Positions 45,746-56,397 are shown, counted from the stretch's first letter. The stretch: 64,000 nucleotides of DNA from Oncomelania hupensis (GCA_036898135.1 CM072512.1:5670636-5734635), one strand, 5' to 3'. A program made the numbers and translations. The notes: generated by a model from the letters alone, not told the origin.

Positions 45746-45935
45746 TGGGGCCGGGTAGCTCAGTTGGTAGAGCGGCTTACCAGTAACCGAAAGGTACCTG
45801 GTTCGAATCCTGGATTGACCAATGTGTGACCATATTATTTTCCCCTTACCATCAACTGGTTCGCTGGTGTCAGAATAATGTGACCAGTAGTCGCCTATAC
45901 GCTCCGGTGTCGTGTGACTATAATCTACAATTACC
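45746..45935 (+). mobile_element. SINE-B (B2), complete
   Basis: GGGGCCGGGTAGCTCAGTTG head, GTAGAGCGGCTTACCAGTAA, box B GGTTCGAATCC. The 3' hairpin is GTCGC (45890-45894) and GTGAC (45914-45918) with a G-T wobble. It is the best-preserved B2 copy here. Confidence 0.9.
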
Positions 45936-46329
45936 CTTTTAGTGTTTGTCCTTTGGCATCCTCTGCCTTTAGAAGCTAATTCGTCAGACCTAATACAGGG
46001 GGACAGTTTACATTAACGTACCACGAGAGAGAGGGAGAGAGAGAGGGGGGAGGGGAAATAGAGCTTAAATGTCAAAAACGCGAGAGAAACTGGTAGATTT
46101 TTATGCGCTTTAAAGTTTAAAATCAACGTACAGCTCATTAGAATCTGGTGTCCGCATCAACGGCACTTCGATGCGTTTTGAGCCCAGCACTCATTTCTTT
46201 GTTCACATTCTCTATATCTGTCTCTGTCTGTCTGTATCTGTCTCTCATCATCTCTGCCTCTCTGTCTGTCTGTCTCTCTCTCCCCTCTCCCTCTTTTGTA
46301 TTGTAGGAACTTTAAATTCGTTGTCAACT

Positions 46330-47817
46330 CAGGGGCGTCGCACACGGGGGGGCAGGGGGGGCACCTGCCCCCCCAATAATTTGGCAAAAATATAAAAAAA
46401 GAAAGAGAGAGAGAAAGAAGAAGAAGGAGAAGAAGAAGAAGATTTCAAACGATAGAGGAAGGCAGGAAGAATCAATAATTAAAAAAATCACCATATTTTT
46501 AAACCGTAGTGTAAAGGGCTAACGTACGAAATAATATTACAATAATCTATTAGCATGTGCCTGTGTTTCACAACAGCCCAGGAGATTGCCAAGATGACCA
46601 GGGAGACTTTGTGCAGCATCAGAAGTGATGAGGCATTTCACCTTTTTTGGGAGAAAACCTGCCGCCAAGCAAAAGTCTTACAGGTGAACGATCCATGTTT
46701 ACCAAGACAACAAAGAAGACCGGCAAGGTTAGAGGAAGGATGCAGTGCTCCAGAATTCCCAAGCACTGTTGAAGACCACTACCGGGGAATTTATTTTGAG
46801 GCCCTGGACAGTCTTACAACGTGCCTGACTGATCGTTTTGATCAACAGGATTTTGAAACTTACTCCAAATGTGAACAGCTCCTTTTGAATGCAGTGAACG
46901 GCCAAGACTATGACAAGCAGCTACAAGATTTCTGCGACTTCTATGGGCAAGACCTTGACCAGTCAAGGCTCTCAGTTCATCTTCAGATTCTTGCACAAGA
47001 AATGTCTGGTGGAAACAAGAAATTGTCAGTCGTTGTTCAGCATTTCAAGTCACTGTCTGTCTCAAAGCTAGCTCTCATGTCTGAGGTTGGGCTTTTACTG
47101 AAGCTCATTTTGGTCATGCCTGCCACCAATGCCGTGAGTGAAAGAACTTTCAGTGCCATGAGGAGGGTCAAGAACTACCTCAGGTCAAGCTCAACAGAAG
47201 AGCGTCTGAACCACTTGATGCTGCTCCACGTCCACAAACAAAGGACGGATTCCTTGGATTTGGTTAAGCTTGCCAATACTTTTGCATCTTCTCAGCACCG
47301 CAGAGAAGTGTTTGGAACTTTCAGCGTCCTGGACAACTGCAAGCTGGGTGTGATCACCAAGACAAAAGGCACTCAGACAAACAGTATTTTGCTTTAGAGA
47401 AACTGCGAGTAATATACGCCCTAGTAAAACAAATTGGTCAATTGACTGATTTTCTGAAACTGGTAGTGGAAGTGTTTGGTCATTATATGTATGCAATATG
47501 CAAAACGAGTTGTGATTTATAGAGAAGACACAATTTCAACCTAGATGATCTTGCGGCAGGTAATTAATGTTCGTGTTTCCTGGTTTTAATCATTATCACA
47601 TATCGCTAATCATGTATTTGTAGTTTCTGGAAATGAATCTTGTATTTTCAGTAAAGAAGAACATAAATAATTAAATGTTTTTACTCTCAGTCTTTCAGTT
47701 GGATGAAGGTACGAGGATATATTACAGGGTGCGTCTCGCTTGTCAGCCCCCCCCCCACCCTCACCTCCCCGTCGACAGGGTTGCCCCCCCAATATTTTGG
47801 ACCGTGCGACGCCCCTG
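46330..47817 (+). mobile_element. hAT-type DNA transposon, internally shortened
   Basis: Ends are 14-bp perfect inverted repeats: CAGGGGCGTCGCAC at 46330-46343 and its complement at 47804-47817. Flanking direct repeats are CAACT (46325-46329 and 47818-47822), a 5-bp target duplication. An 11-bp perfect hairpin of seven G, CAGG and its complement lies inside the left end (46346-46374). The element carries only a C-terminal transposase ORF, so about half of a typical coding region is missing and it is probably non-autonomous. Confidence 0.88.
46555..47397 (+). CDS. C-terminal part of a hAT transposase (dimerisation domain), 280 codons
   Basis: In full-length elements hAT transposase cuts and integrates the DNA between terminal inverted repeats. 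This ORF keeps the C-terminal hAT dimerisation region: about residues 175-240, with KLILVMPATNAVSERTFSAM, RRVKNYLRSS and RLNHLMLLHVHK. The conserved acidic residue in SERTFS is E196. The N-terminal zinc finger and the first two catalytic Asp regions are absent; such proteins usually exceed 600 residues. TTTCACAACAG just upstream could be a splice acceptor, so the Met start is uncertain. The protein resembles transposases annotated as zinc finger MYM-type 1-like in invertebrates. The frame is intact, suggesting a fairly young copy, but activity is unlikely. Confidence 0.85.
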   Translation: MCLCFTTAQEIAKMTRETLCSIRSDEAFHLFWEKTCRQAKVLQVNDPCLPRQQRRPARLEEGCSAPEFPSTVEDHYRGIYFEALDSLTTCLTDRFDQQDFETYSKCEQLLLNAVNGQDYDKQLQDFCDFYGQDLDQSRLSVHLQILAQEMSGGNKKLSVVVQHFKSLSVSKLALMSEVGLLLKLILVMPATNAVSERTFSAMRRVKNYLRSSSTEERLNHLMLLHVHKQRTDSLDLVKLANTFASSQHRREVFGTFSVLDNCKLGVITKTKGTQTNSILL

Positions 47818-47822
47818 CAACT

Positions 47823-48120
47823 AGTGTTGACTTGCGCGCGCTACCGTTTCAGCTATAACCAAGTTTTATCGTAGGCATAATGATGTCAGTACTAGTCTGT
47901 ACACACCACCAAGGTCTGCCAAATACCAGCTCACATAATATCTGAATGGGATAGCGCACAAAAGGGATACCACTGCCTCCGCGGGTCCCAATTGGTGTGG
48001 ATGGGATCACGCTCGCTCTAGCTCTAGCTAAAAATTCGGCCAACAACGTCTCTACTTATGCTGAGCATCCGGGGCTAATAACAGCAAGCACAGTTCGGCA
48101 AGCTGATACAGGGACTTTAA
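47823..48120. other. Gene-free stretch
   Basis: Unique sequence between the hAT element and the GA tract; no recognisable feature. Confidence 0.4.
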
Positions 48121-48149
48121 AAGCGGGTTAAAAAAATAGAAGAACAAGA

Positions 48150-48160
48150 AAAAAGGAGAG

Positions 48161-48239
<79 letters not shown>

Positions 48240-48418
48240 GAGAGAAAGGAAGGAGTTGGTAGGTAGACTGCTGATTCGACGGAAGAAAAATATACTTTAA
48301 AAACGCAATAATTAATAATGATAATGATGATGCGGTTTTCAACGAGAAAGAGAGAGAAGAGAGAGATATAGAGACAAACAGAAAGAGACAGAGACTCACA
48401 CACACACACGCGCACACA

Positions 48419-48459
<41 letters not shown>

Positions 48460-48490
48460 CAGAGACAAGAGTTACGAGAGAGAGATTTTG
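48150..48490. repeat. GA, GACA and CA microsatellite cluster
   Basis: GA run at 48165-48245, GA/GACA strings at 48345-48395 and (CA)n at 48396-48456 with CG interruptions. Confidence 0.93.
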
Positions 48491-48494
48491 CAGG

Positions 48495-49800
48495 TTAATG
48501 GGAGATGGTAGGATCAGAAACTTGTAAAGTGCACACAGCACAGAGCAACCAGACGAAACTGGAAAGTCGCTCAGGCCAAATGAAAAATGCTAAATTTAGA
48601 CACCAAAGGCGTCAACACCGTGCAGTCCTCCAAGACGGATCAAGCTTCTTCCCCTTTTACATTTCTCCCCCTGCGCAAGTTCACCCCCTCCCCTCCCCCC
48701 CCACATTTCTCTCTCTCTCTCTCTTTCTGTGCAACTTACTCTCCACTCAACCCAGAACTTTTCGCTCATCACACCCTCCCCCCCCAGCCCCGCCCCAACC
48801 AAACTTCCGTTGATGGGAAGGAAGAACAGCTTATGTCAAGCGTCCTTGTGGACAAATGGTGGACAATCAATTGAATGTTGTATTTTGTATCTCATGCTTG
48901 ATTTTAAAAAAAATTGTTTTACGTTCCATTTCTGTCGCTACCTTCCTTACAACGCCTTGCGTTTGAAAGTCTTTTTCACTTCTCACCCACACACACGCGC
49001 GCGCTCTCTCACTCACACACATAATTATGTTCTCTCTCTCTCCCTCTCTCTTTCTCACACACACACATACACGCAAACACGCACATACAAACACAGTGGG
49101 CGCTAACATACAACAAAAAACAAAACAAACCCCCCAAAAAATCCAAAGAGCGGAGAGGGGTTTTGTCAGCGACAAAGACCTGACGCGCAGCCTAGGCAGG
49201 GAGGGAGTTAAAACAGATCCTCCTACCGTCGATATTGACCCAGCTTTTTTTAACTACCTCCTTCTCCCCCACCCACCCCCAACCCTCTTCTCCATCACAA
49301 TCCTCCCTCCCTTCTGCTCTTTTACACTGACACTCAGCTGATTTCTGCCGCCCGCTAACATCTCCCCTAACCCCCTCACAGGGTCTCCACCATCTACAAC
49401 CTCCATCTTTCCCCCCCCTCTCTCAGTTTTTTCTTCTTCCGAATTTCCTCTGTCCCATCGCGTCCTCCCGGCACTGCCGAATCTGAGACCCGACACACAG
49501 CGAATCTGAGACCCGCAGAACATCTCTCACAAGTGGAGATGGAACGTAAACCCAGTCTCTCCTACGCGGTATGCATGCCACCTTCCCATTTGCACCTCTA
49601 CGACGACAACCCCCCCCCCCCCTCTCTCTCTCCCTAACTTCCACTCCTCTCTCTCTTCCTCCTCCTCTTCCCCTCCTCTTCTTCTCTCTCTTCCCCTCTA
49701 TCCACGAGACACAATGGACCAGTGAGCCAAGCGTGGCACAGCTTGCAGGTGTGCTGCAAGTTTGGATCTGGTGCGCCTTAACTGGGGTCTCTCCCTATCC
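48495..49800. other. Gene-free, pyrimidine-rich stretch
   Basis: C- and TC-rich runs at 48660-48730, 48985-49070, 49255-49440 and 49605-49690 dominate. ORFs on either strand reflect biased composition. Confidence 0.5.
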
Positions 49801-49802
49801 TG

Positions 49803-49862
49803 ATTTGTTCCAGCGCCTTGAGCAAGCTAGGTGAGTCGGTAATTGCGCTGTACAACAACGTC
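49803..49862 (+). mobile_element. SINE-A 3' tail fragment
   Basis: TTCCAGCGCCTTGAGCAAGC followed by an altered end AATTGCGCTGTACAACAACG. Confidence 0.55.
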
Positions 49863-49889
49863 TTTGCTTTCCCTCACTGAATTAATCTG

Positions 49890-50140
49890 ATGCCCCAGAC
49901 ACAGCTGAACATACTCCTGGCCGACCGGGGGATAGTAGTAGCAGGGCCCTAGCCAAAAAGTGCTTGCTAAGTGTGTTTATATATATATATATATATATAT
50001 ATGGCTGATACTCTCACCCCTCTAGGACATGAGCGTCAGGATCTTGCAATGGAAGTCGTGGATGCTCAGACCAGACCTCGGCTTATATTCTCATCCGAAG
50101 GAGTTGGGCGCGCTTTACTGGGGCATCAAGGGTCATGTTA
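49890..50140 (-). mobile_element. SINE-A body, diverged, with AT insertion
   Basis: Minus-strand remnants: GGCCGACCGGGGGATAGTAG, AAGTGCTTGCTAAGTGTGTT, then an AT dinucleotide run (49978-50001), then CTAGGACATGAGCGTCAGGA and TATATTCTCATCCGAAGGAG. Order and orientation match SINE-A; divergence is high. Confidence 0.65.
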
Positions 50141-50149
50141 TTTTGTCGG

Positions 50150-50790
50150 CACCCCAGACGAGCAACCTTAAAACTTGGAACCACTTCCCTCAATGGTATC
50201 GTTGAACAGTCAATGCTTCAATTGTTTTGTCGTCGTTTTTTCTTACTGCACCTTCCGCCATAGTCAACTAGAAGAGCTAATTCCAAATCCTTTCCCCCCC
50301 ATCCTCCCTCTCCTTTCTTCTTCTTCCCATCCCCTCCCCCTCCTCTACGTCTATCAGTACTTCCGCCCAGCCTCTCTCTGCATGACAACTCCATTCAACC
50401 AGCAACTGCAATCCTCTTTTTCTGTCAACGCTACGTTTTTTTTCTCCCAGTTTGCAGGTTTCATCAACAGATTAACAACGATTAACGCTGACGTTGACGG
50501 AACTGTACAATGAATGATTGGCGGGTCTCTGCTACTGCCTTTCAAAGGTGAAGTGACATAATACAACGAGGCTGAAACTAGACAAAGCCTTCTCTTTGTC
50601 TGAACTTGGGAGAGAGAGAGAGAGAGAGGGGAGGGGAGGTGGGGGGGGGGGCGGCCGAATGTAGTCTCAGCTACGCTGTATGAGGATGACCCAGTTGAGT
50701 GAGTTTATTGCTCCATGTTGGAAAGCGGCGATAAAAGGAACAGATTTCAGCTTTATTCCGAATAATTTCAATTTCATGGGGATAGAGTAT
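50150..50790. other. Gene-free stretch
   Basis: TC-rich run near 50300-50345 and a GA/G run at 50610-50655; otherwise unique. Confidence 0.4.
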
Positions 50791-50791
50791 A

Positions 50792-51844
50792 CAGGGCTAG
50801 AAATTAACTTTTTCTTTGGGGGCCACCGGGCCCCTTGATTGAAAAATTTGAGGGCCCACAAGCAACTTTCGGGGCCCAACTTGGAAAATAATGCAAACAA
50901 AAAACAAAAGAATTATTGACAATATTATAAGTAGAAAGTACAATTTGTCTGATAATCTAAAATAAAAACAATTTGAATTTCCAAATTTTCTGAGTGATGT
51001 CATTTTTATTTGCCTTTCCTTTCACTTTCAAACATAACCAACAAAAAAGGGAAAAAAAAAACACACACACACATTCAGTGACACACATATTCCAGTGACT
51101 AGTGAGCCTGAAATGGCCATTAAACAAAATACAAAAAAATCAAGTGAGTCTCTTGTATAATACTTTTCAGTTTTGTGACTGAGTATTACACAATACACAT
51201 CAATAAATTTTTAATATAAGTAACCTAACAAAAAATCTGACCTCAATGCACAAAAGTTCAAAACAAAACCATGAAAGGGAACTAAACTTAACAGTACTCT
51301 TCCTCGTTCACTTCAAGGCCATGCCATGGAAATCCTTTTTTTCCACCATTCATTGTAGTTCCTTGATCTTTTTTCCTCTTCATACTTCTTTTTTCTCTCT
51401 TTTTCTTGTTCTTTCCTTTCGTCGACGTTTTCTTCTGGCGTCTTCCCAAAAATTGGAAAATACGCCATCATCGATTGTTTTAGCAACTGTATGGCGACGA
51501 TATGTAGCCATACTTTCGTACTTGCAAAGATGGACATTTTGCGCTTATGTTGTGCCATAGGCTTTTGTTGATTATAATAAAAAGATATTGAAGTGTATAT
51601 TAAACTTTTGAGTGCAAAATTAAAAGGTATTCGCTTCTTTTCTCTGTTGTTTTTTTTTCTGTCCAAATTTAGGGCAACGGTGTGGGTTGCTTCCCTTGGC
51701 CCAAATACGAAACTGCCGAGTAGAGGTAGATGTAGCAGACGAATTATTTTGCGGGCCAAGCGGGCCCTTCGTTTTTCAACTTTCCGAGCCTGAAATCAAC
51801 TTTGCGGGTTTTTGGCCCCGGGCCCCCGCTAATTTCGAGCACTG
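50792..51844. mobile_element. Non-autonomous hAT-type element (1,053 bp)
   Basis: Imperfect terminal inverted repeats: CAGGGCTAGAAATTAAC at 50792-50808 against the complement of 51828-51844 (CAGTGCTCGAAATTAGC, three mismatches). Both ends continue in GGGCCC-rich subterminal sequence. Flanked by GTATA (50787-50791 and 51845-51849), a 5-bp target duplication like that of the 46330 element. The interior has only short ORFs without transposase motifs. Confidence 0.82.
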
Positions 51845-51867
51845 GTATAATTATTATTTCAAGCATT

Positions 51868-52758
51868 CTACAGCACGGACCTTAAAGATCCTGACGCTCA
51901 TGTCCTAGTCGGGTTATGTGCCAGCTAAACAAAATGTAATAAACCCATCAGCTCTAGGTCCATTCTCCCTGATCCTTAGTCGTCCAGGATTGTGCTCCTC
52001 CAGGTCGTCAGACGATGCCATGCGCCTAAGGCTGCAAGTGTGCGCCTTGAGCTAGATCCTGTAACGGCCAGCGCCTTGAGCTAGATCCTGTAACGGCCAG
52101 CGCCTTGACCTAGATCCTGTAACGGCCAGCGCCTTGACCTAGATCCTGTAACGGCGCCTTGAGCTAGATCCTGTAACGGCCAGCGCCTTGAGCTAGATCC
52201 TGTAACGGTCAGTGCCTTGAGCTAGATCCTGTAACGGCCAGCGCCTTGACCTAGATCCTGTAACGGCCAGCGCCTTCAGCTAGATCCTGTAACGGTCAGC
52301 GCCTTGAGCTAGATCCTGTAACGGTCAGCGCCTTGAGCTAGATCCTGTAACGGTCAGCGCCTTGAGCTAGATCCTGTAACGGCCAGCGCCTTGAGCTAGA
52401 TCCTGTAACGGCCAGCGCCTTGAGCTAGATCCTGTAACAGCCAGCGCCTTGAGCTAGATCCTGTAACAGCCAGCGCCTTGAGCTAGATCCTGTAACGGCC
52501 AGCGCCTTGAGCTAGATCCTGTAACAGCCAGCGCCTTGAGCTAGATCCTGTAACGGCCAGCGCCTTGAGTTAGATCCTGTAACGGCCAGCGCCTTGAGCT
52601 AGATCCTGTAACGGCCAGCGCCTTGAGCTAGATCCTGTAACAGCCAGCGCCTTGAGCTAGATCCTGTAACAGCCAGCGCCTTGAGCTAGATCCTGTAACG
52701 GCCAGCGCCTTGAGCAGCTGTAGAGCAGTTAAAGCGCTATAACTATAAGAACTATTCA
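51868..52758 (+). mobile_element. SINE-A whose internal 29-bp segment became a minisatellite
   Basis: SINE-A body from ACGGACCTTAAAGATCCTGA through CCAGGATTGTGCTC. Then a 29-bp unit CTTGAGCTAGATCCTGTAAC plus GGCCAGCGC is repeated 23 times (52043-52718). The copy finishes with the normal CTTGAGCAGCTG...AAAGCGCTATAACTATAAG tail. In unexpanded copies the same 29 bp is bounded by two CTTGAG strings, a plausible seed for the expansion. Confidence 0.93.
52043..52718. repeat. 29-bp minisatellite inside SINE-A, 23 units
   Basis: Units differ at a few sites (GGCC/GGTC/AGCC, GAGC/GACC/CAGC/GAGT). One unit near 52140 lacks 4 bp, so the array is otherwise strictly 29-bp periodic. There are no unique spacers between units. 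Confidence 0.95.
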
Positions 52759-53370
52759 AACAACAAATGTATGATCTAATATTAGTGGTTTGGCGGTCTT
52801 ATTCAATGCGCTAGTTATCTAGCCACTGATAAGCTTTGACTCTTTACCCTAAGCCCTCAACACAAACGCCAAAACAACCGCCCTCGTTTAATTAATGAAC
52901 ACTTGGCGATTTATAAATATCTCCTCCTGTTTTAAGCCCCATCCTCCTAAATGTCAGTGATATATCACTGTTTTGATACGATGGGTGCTGGATTCGAGCA
53001 GTGTCATATACTCTGTGCGATATAATAAAACCAAACATGTATGCGCAAAAAGCCAGAAAAGAGACGATTTGCGCATCAGTGTGAGCATCGAGCTTATTGT
53101 ATCAGTGAAGCGGTCTGCTGCAGCCAGCGAGATCCTCACCATGCAATTACCACGCATACATGATTGACACATAGCAAATGATGCGCAGATTAGGGAGGGC
53201 AGTGGGAGGGGACAGTGGGGAAAAGGCAGGGGCGCACAATAGGAGGGAGGGAGAGAAAGAGACTGAATAATGGTGGGAACGGTAGAGAAGGAGAGATGGA
53301 CAGACACAGACAGACAAAATCATGCTTTTTGTGTGGAAACGATTATGCGCTTAATAAATTGTCGTTATTT
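52759..53370. other. Gene-free stretch
   Basis: Unique sequence passing into a GA-rich start of the next array; no recognisable gene. Confidence 0.4.
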
Positions 53371-53379
53371 CATTCATTC

Positions 53380-54040
53380 AGAGACAGAGAGATAGGGACA
53401 GGCAGAGAGAGACAGGGACAGACAGAGACAGGGACAGACAGAGAGACACAGGGACAGACAGAGAGAGACAGGGACAGAGAGACAGGGACAGATATGGAGA
53501 CAGAGAGAGACAGCGACAGACAGAGAAAGGGACCGACAGAGAGACAGGAACAGACAGAAACAGAGAGAAAAATGGACAGACAGAGAGACACAGGAACAGA
53601 CAGAGAGACAGGGACAGAGACAGGGACAGACACAGAGACAGACACAGGGACAGACACAGACACAGGGACAGACAGAGAGACAGGGACAGACACAGACAGG
53701 AACAGACAGAGAGACATGGACAGACAGAGAGACAGGAACAGACAGAGAGACAGACACAGAGACAGGAACAGACAGAGAGACAGGGACAGACAGAGAGACA
53801 GGGACAGACACAGACAGGAACAGACAGAGAGACATGGACAGACAGAGAGACAGGAACAGACAGAGAGACAGACACAGAGACAGGAACACACAGAGAGACA
53901 GGGACAGACAGAGAGACAGGGACAGACAGAGAGACAGGGACAGACAGAGAGACAGGGACAGACAGAGAGACAGGGACAGACAGAGAGACAGGGACAGACA
54001 GAGAGACAGGGACAGACAGAGAGACAGGGACAGACAGAGC
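53380..54040. repeat. GACA-type minisatellite, 20-bp core
   Basis: Purine-rich tandem of GACAGACAGAGAGACAGGGA (20 bp), perfect over the last eight or so units (53885-54035) and irregular before that. A block of about 118 bp starting CACAGACAGGAACAGACAGA is repeated at 53691 and 53809. ORFs of 336 and 300 codons on the two strands are repeat translations. Confidence 0.93.
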
Positions 54041-54071
54041 AGACAAACGTGCCTGCGTGGAGGAAACTGTT

Positions 54072-54174
<103 letters not shown>

Positions 54175-54534
54175 AGCAGGAAGGACAGACCGCGAGAGAA
54201 GGTCAGAAACTGCGCGACACTATAGGGGAACATGACGTCGGAAACAGCCAAGGGCGGCAAAAAAGAATGCACACTTCGTAGCAGAGACGATGCTTAACGT
54301 CCTCCTACATTGTGACAGATGCAGGACGAGTCTTAACTAGGTTTTGTGAAAAGAAAGATGGAGATCGAGACACAACGCCTGAAAAAAACAAAAATCAACC
54401 AGCGACACTTTTCTGCTGCACATCGGTGAAACACGGTCGCCTTCATTGACCAAACTTGTTTATTAAAGATTGAGACGTCAGACAGCCCAATCAATTGAGT
54501 CATTTTCCCTTTTTCTAACTCTCCGCTACCTTTA

Positions 54535-54536
<2 letters not shown>
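54175..54536. other. Gene-free stretch
   Basis: Unique sequence; no motif recognised. Confidence 0.4.
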
Positions 54537-54597
<61 letters not shown>

Positions 54598-55029
54598 GAG
54601 GATTTCTATAGCGCACTTATCTCGCCGTACTTGACCAGACTCTAGGCGCCGGCCGATACAGGATCTAACTCAAACCGCCCGAGACGCCCACCCGCAGCCT
54701 TTGGGCGCATAGTCTGACGCCCGGACAACTGGGCACTATACTGGCCAGCCAGGGATGGGGGAGAAGGACTAAGTGCATGCTGGGTGTGTTTTTGTTACCG
54801 GCACTCACCCGTCTAGGATATGAGCGTCAGGATCTGTAAAGTCCGTTATGATGGAATGTGTGCGACACACAGTCACACACTAGACCTCGGTTTATACTCT
54901 CATCCGAAGGAGTAGGAAACGGGAGTAAAGTGTCTTTCCCAGGGACACAACACAATGGCCCGGACAGGGCTCGAACCCGGGACCTTCAGAGCCGCAAACC
55001 AAAGCACTACCATTAGACCACCGTACAAG
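54537..55029 (-). mobile_element. SINE-A, full-length, AAT-type tail
   Basis: The most complete copy: on the minus strand it has box A TGGTCTAATGGTAGTGC, box B GGTTCGAGCCC, the central GAAAGACACTTTACTCC domain, GTCCGGGCGTCAGACTATGC and GGTTTGAGTTAGATCCTGTA. The alternative tail GAGTCTGGTCAAGTACGGCG, TGCGCTATAGAAATCCTC and (AAT)n ends at 54537. An MM-rich or LINE-related ORF is not part of it. Confidence 0.92.
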
Positions 55030-55153
55030 TAGTAGAATCGCAGGTTTTGTTTTTAGACCCGTACACAGGTAAGAACCAACAAAAATCTTAACCTTTACGC
55101 TACAGTTATTCCGCTCCAAAATCTTACAGAAGGTTGGGATCCATCGTGGGACG

Positions 55154-55277
55154 TTTAATCACCAATTATTCTCTCTTTGCACTTTAGTTTTAACCAACGA
55201 AAGAAATGACCCCCGGCCCAGGCTGGCAGACTAGCCGCGAGCTACTAAGAAGTCTGGAGGTTTGGTTTTAATGTTAC
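55154..55277. repeat. Left 124-bp direct repeat flanking a LINE fragment
   Basis: TTTAATCACCAATTATTCTC to TTTTAATGTTAC; a second copy at 55521-55644 has the same start, end and total length with about 15 percent differences. Confidence 0.85.
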
Positions 55278-55520
55278 GGTTTGCAAAAGCCATCCTGCAA
55301 GGCACAGTGCAAGGAGGCAGAGGAGGATGGAGAACAAAAAAGAGGTGGGAGGACAACAACATTCGAGAATGGACTGGTTTGACACTGAACGAAGCCATCA
55401 GGGCTGCTGAGAACAGAGAAAGATGGATGAAGTACGCTGGTTAAACGATCATCTGTGGTGCCCCAACAACCTTTGAGTTATGGGATAGGATAGGATAGGA
55501 TAGGGATCTATCGGGATATA
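55278..55520 (+). mobile_element. LINE 3' fragment, ORF C-terminus and GGATA tail
   Basis: Reads (from about 55268) LRFAKAILQGTVQGGRGGWR, TKKRWEDNNIREWTGLTLNE and AIRAAENRERWMKYAG, then a stop. The 3' UTR CTGTGGTGCCCCAACAACC ends in GGATA repeats. It lies between 124-bp direct repeats. It is the cleanest copy of this LINE's C-terminus in the window. Confidence 0.88.
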
Positions 55521-55644
55521 TTTAATCACCAATTATTCTCTTTGTGCACTTCATTTTTAACCAACGAAACAAATGGCCCCCGATCCAGACACTCAGACTA
55601 GTCGTGGGCTACTCACTACTAAGAAGTCTGGATTTTAATGTTAC
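55521..55644. repeat. Right 124-bp direct repeat flanking a LINE fragment
   Basis: Partner of 55154-55277; differences include a CTCACTA insertion and loss of a GGTTTGG stretch. Confidence 0.85.
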
Positions 55645-55649
55645 ATTTT

Positions 55650-56070
55650 GAGTACCTACCTATAAGATCCCACGGTTTCACTAGACATTGTTTTCGTAGG
55701 AATATCATAAAATATCAAAGGACTAGATTTTGTTCTGGAAGTTAATTAAATTCACAGGATTTTACAGGATGTTTCTTTCCCCCTTTCGTACATTTTCGTA
55801 CAAAGATCTTAAGATGTCACTAGATTTTGTTTCCGTATAGGCGCGAGTACTGGTATCGGCCCCGTTTGTAAACGAAACCTCTGTATTGGTATTGGCTATT
55901 GGAAGTTGGGTATCTCATACTCCAAAGCCGTGCTCAGTGAACAGCTATTGAAGCAGTTGTCATTATGTGCCCCCCACAGGTCGTCCGCCATTGTATCAAT
56001 TATGAATGGATTGTCATCACACCTCTGTACAGTCATTTCCCGCCAGTCTCCTTCTAGTATGGCAGGGTAG
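55650..56070. other. Gene-free stretch
   Basis: Unique AT-rich sequence up to the GAT array. Confidence 0.4.
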
Positions 56071-56074
56071 GTCA

Positions 56075-56263
56075 CGATGATGATGATGATGAGGAGGAGA
56101 AGGAGGAGGAGGATGGTGATGATGGTGATGATGATGGTGATGATGCTGGTGATGATGATGATGGTGATGATGATGATGATGATAATGGTGATGAAAATGA
56201 TGATGATAAAGGATGATGATGATGATGATGATGATGATAATGATGATGTTGATAATGATGATG

Positions 56264-56344
<81 letters not shown>

Positions 56345-56356
56345 GTAATAGTAATA
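56075..56356. repeat. GAT/GGT and AAT microsatellite
   Basis: Irregular GATGAT/GGTGAT block at 56075-56265, then pure (AAT)n at about 56265-56343. Confidence 0.94.
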
Positions 56357-56397
56357 ATGAGAAAACTTGGGCAGATGAGGGGGTAGGAAGCAGCGGT

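Noticed and set aside
46325..47825. 8-bp target duplication expected of a classical hAT
   Set aside because: Only CAACT is shared across the junctions; neighbouring bases differ, so 5 bp is what the sequence shows.
49978..50001. AT run as a replication origin
   Set aside because: A simple dinucleotide run inside a decayed SINE-A; no other origin feature.
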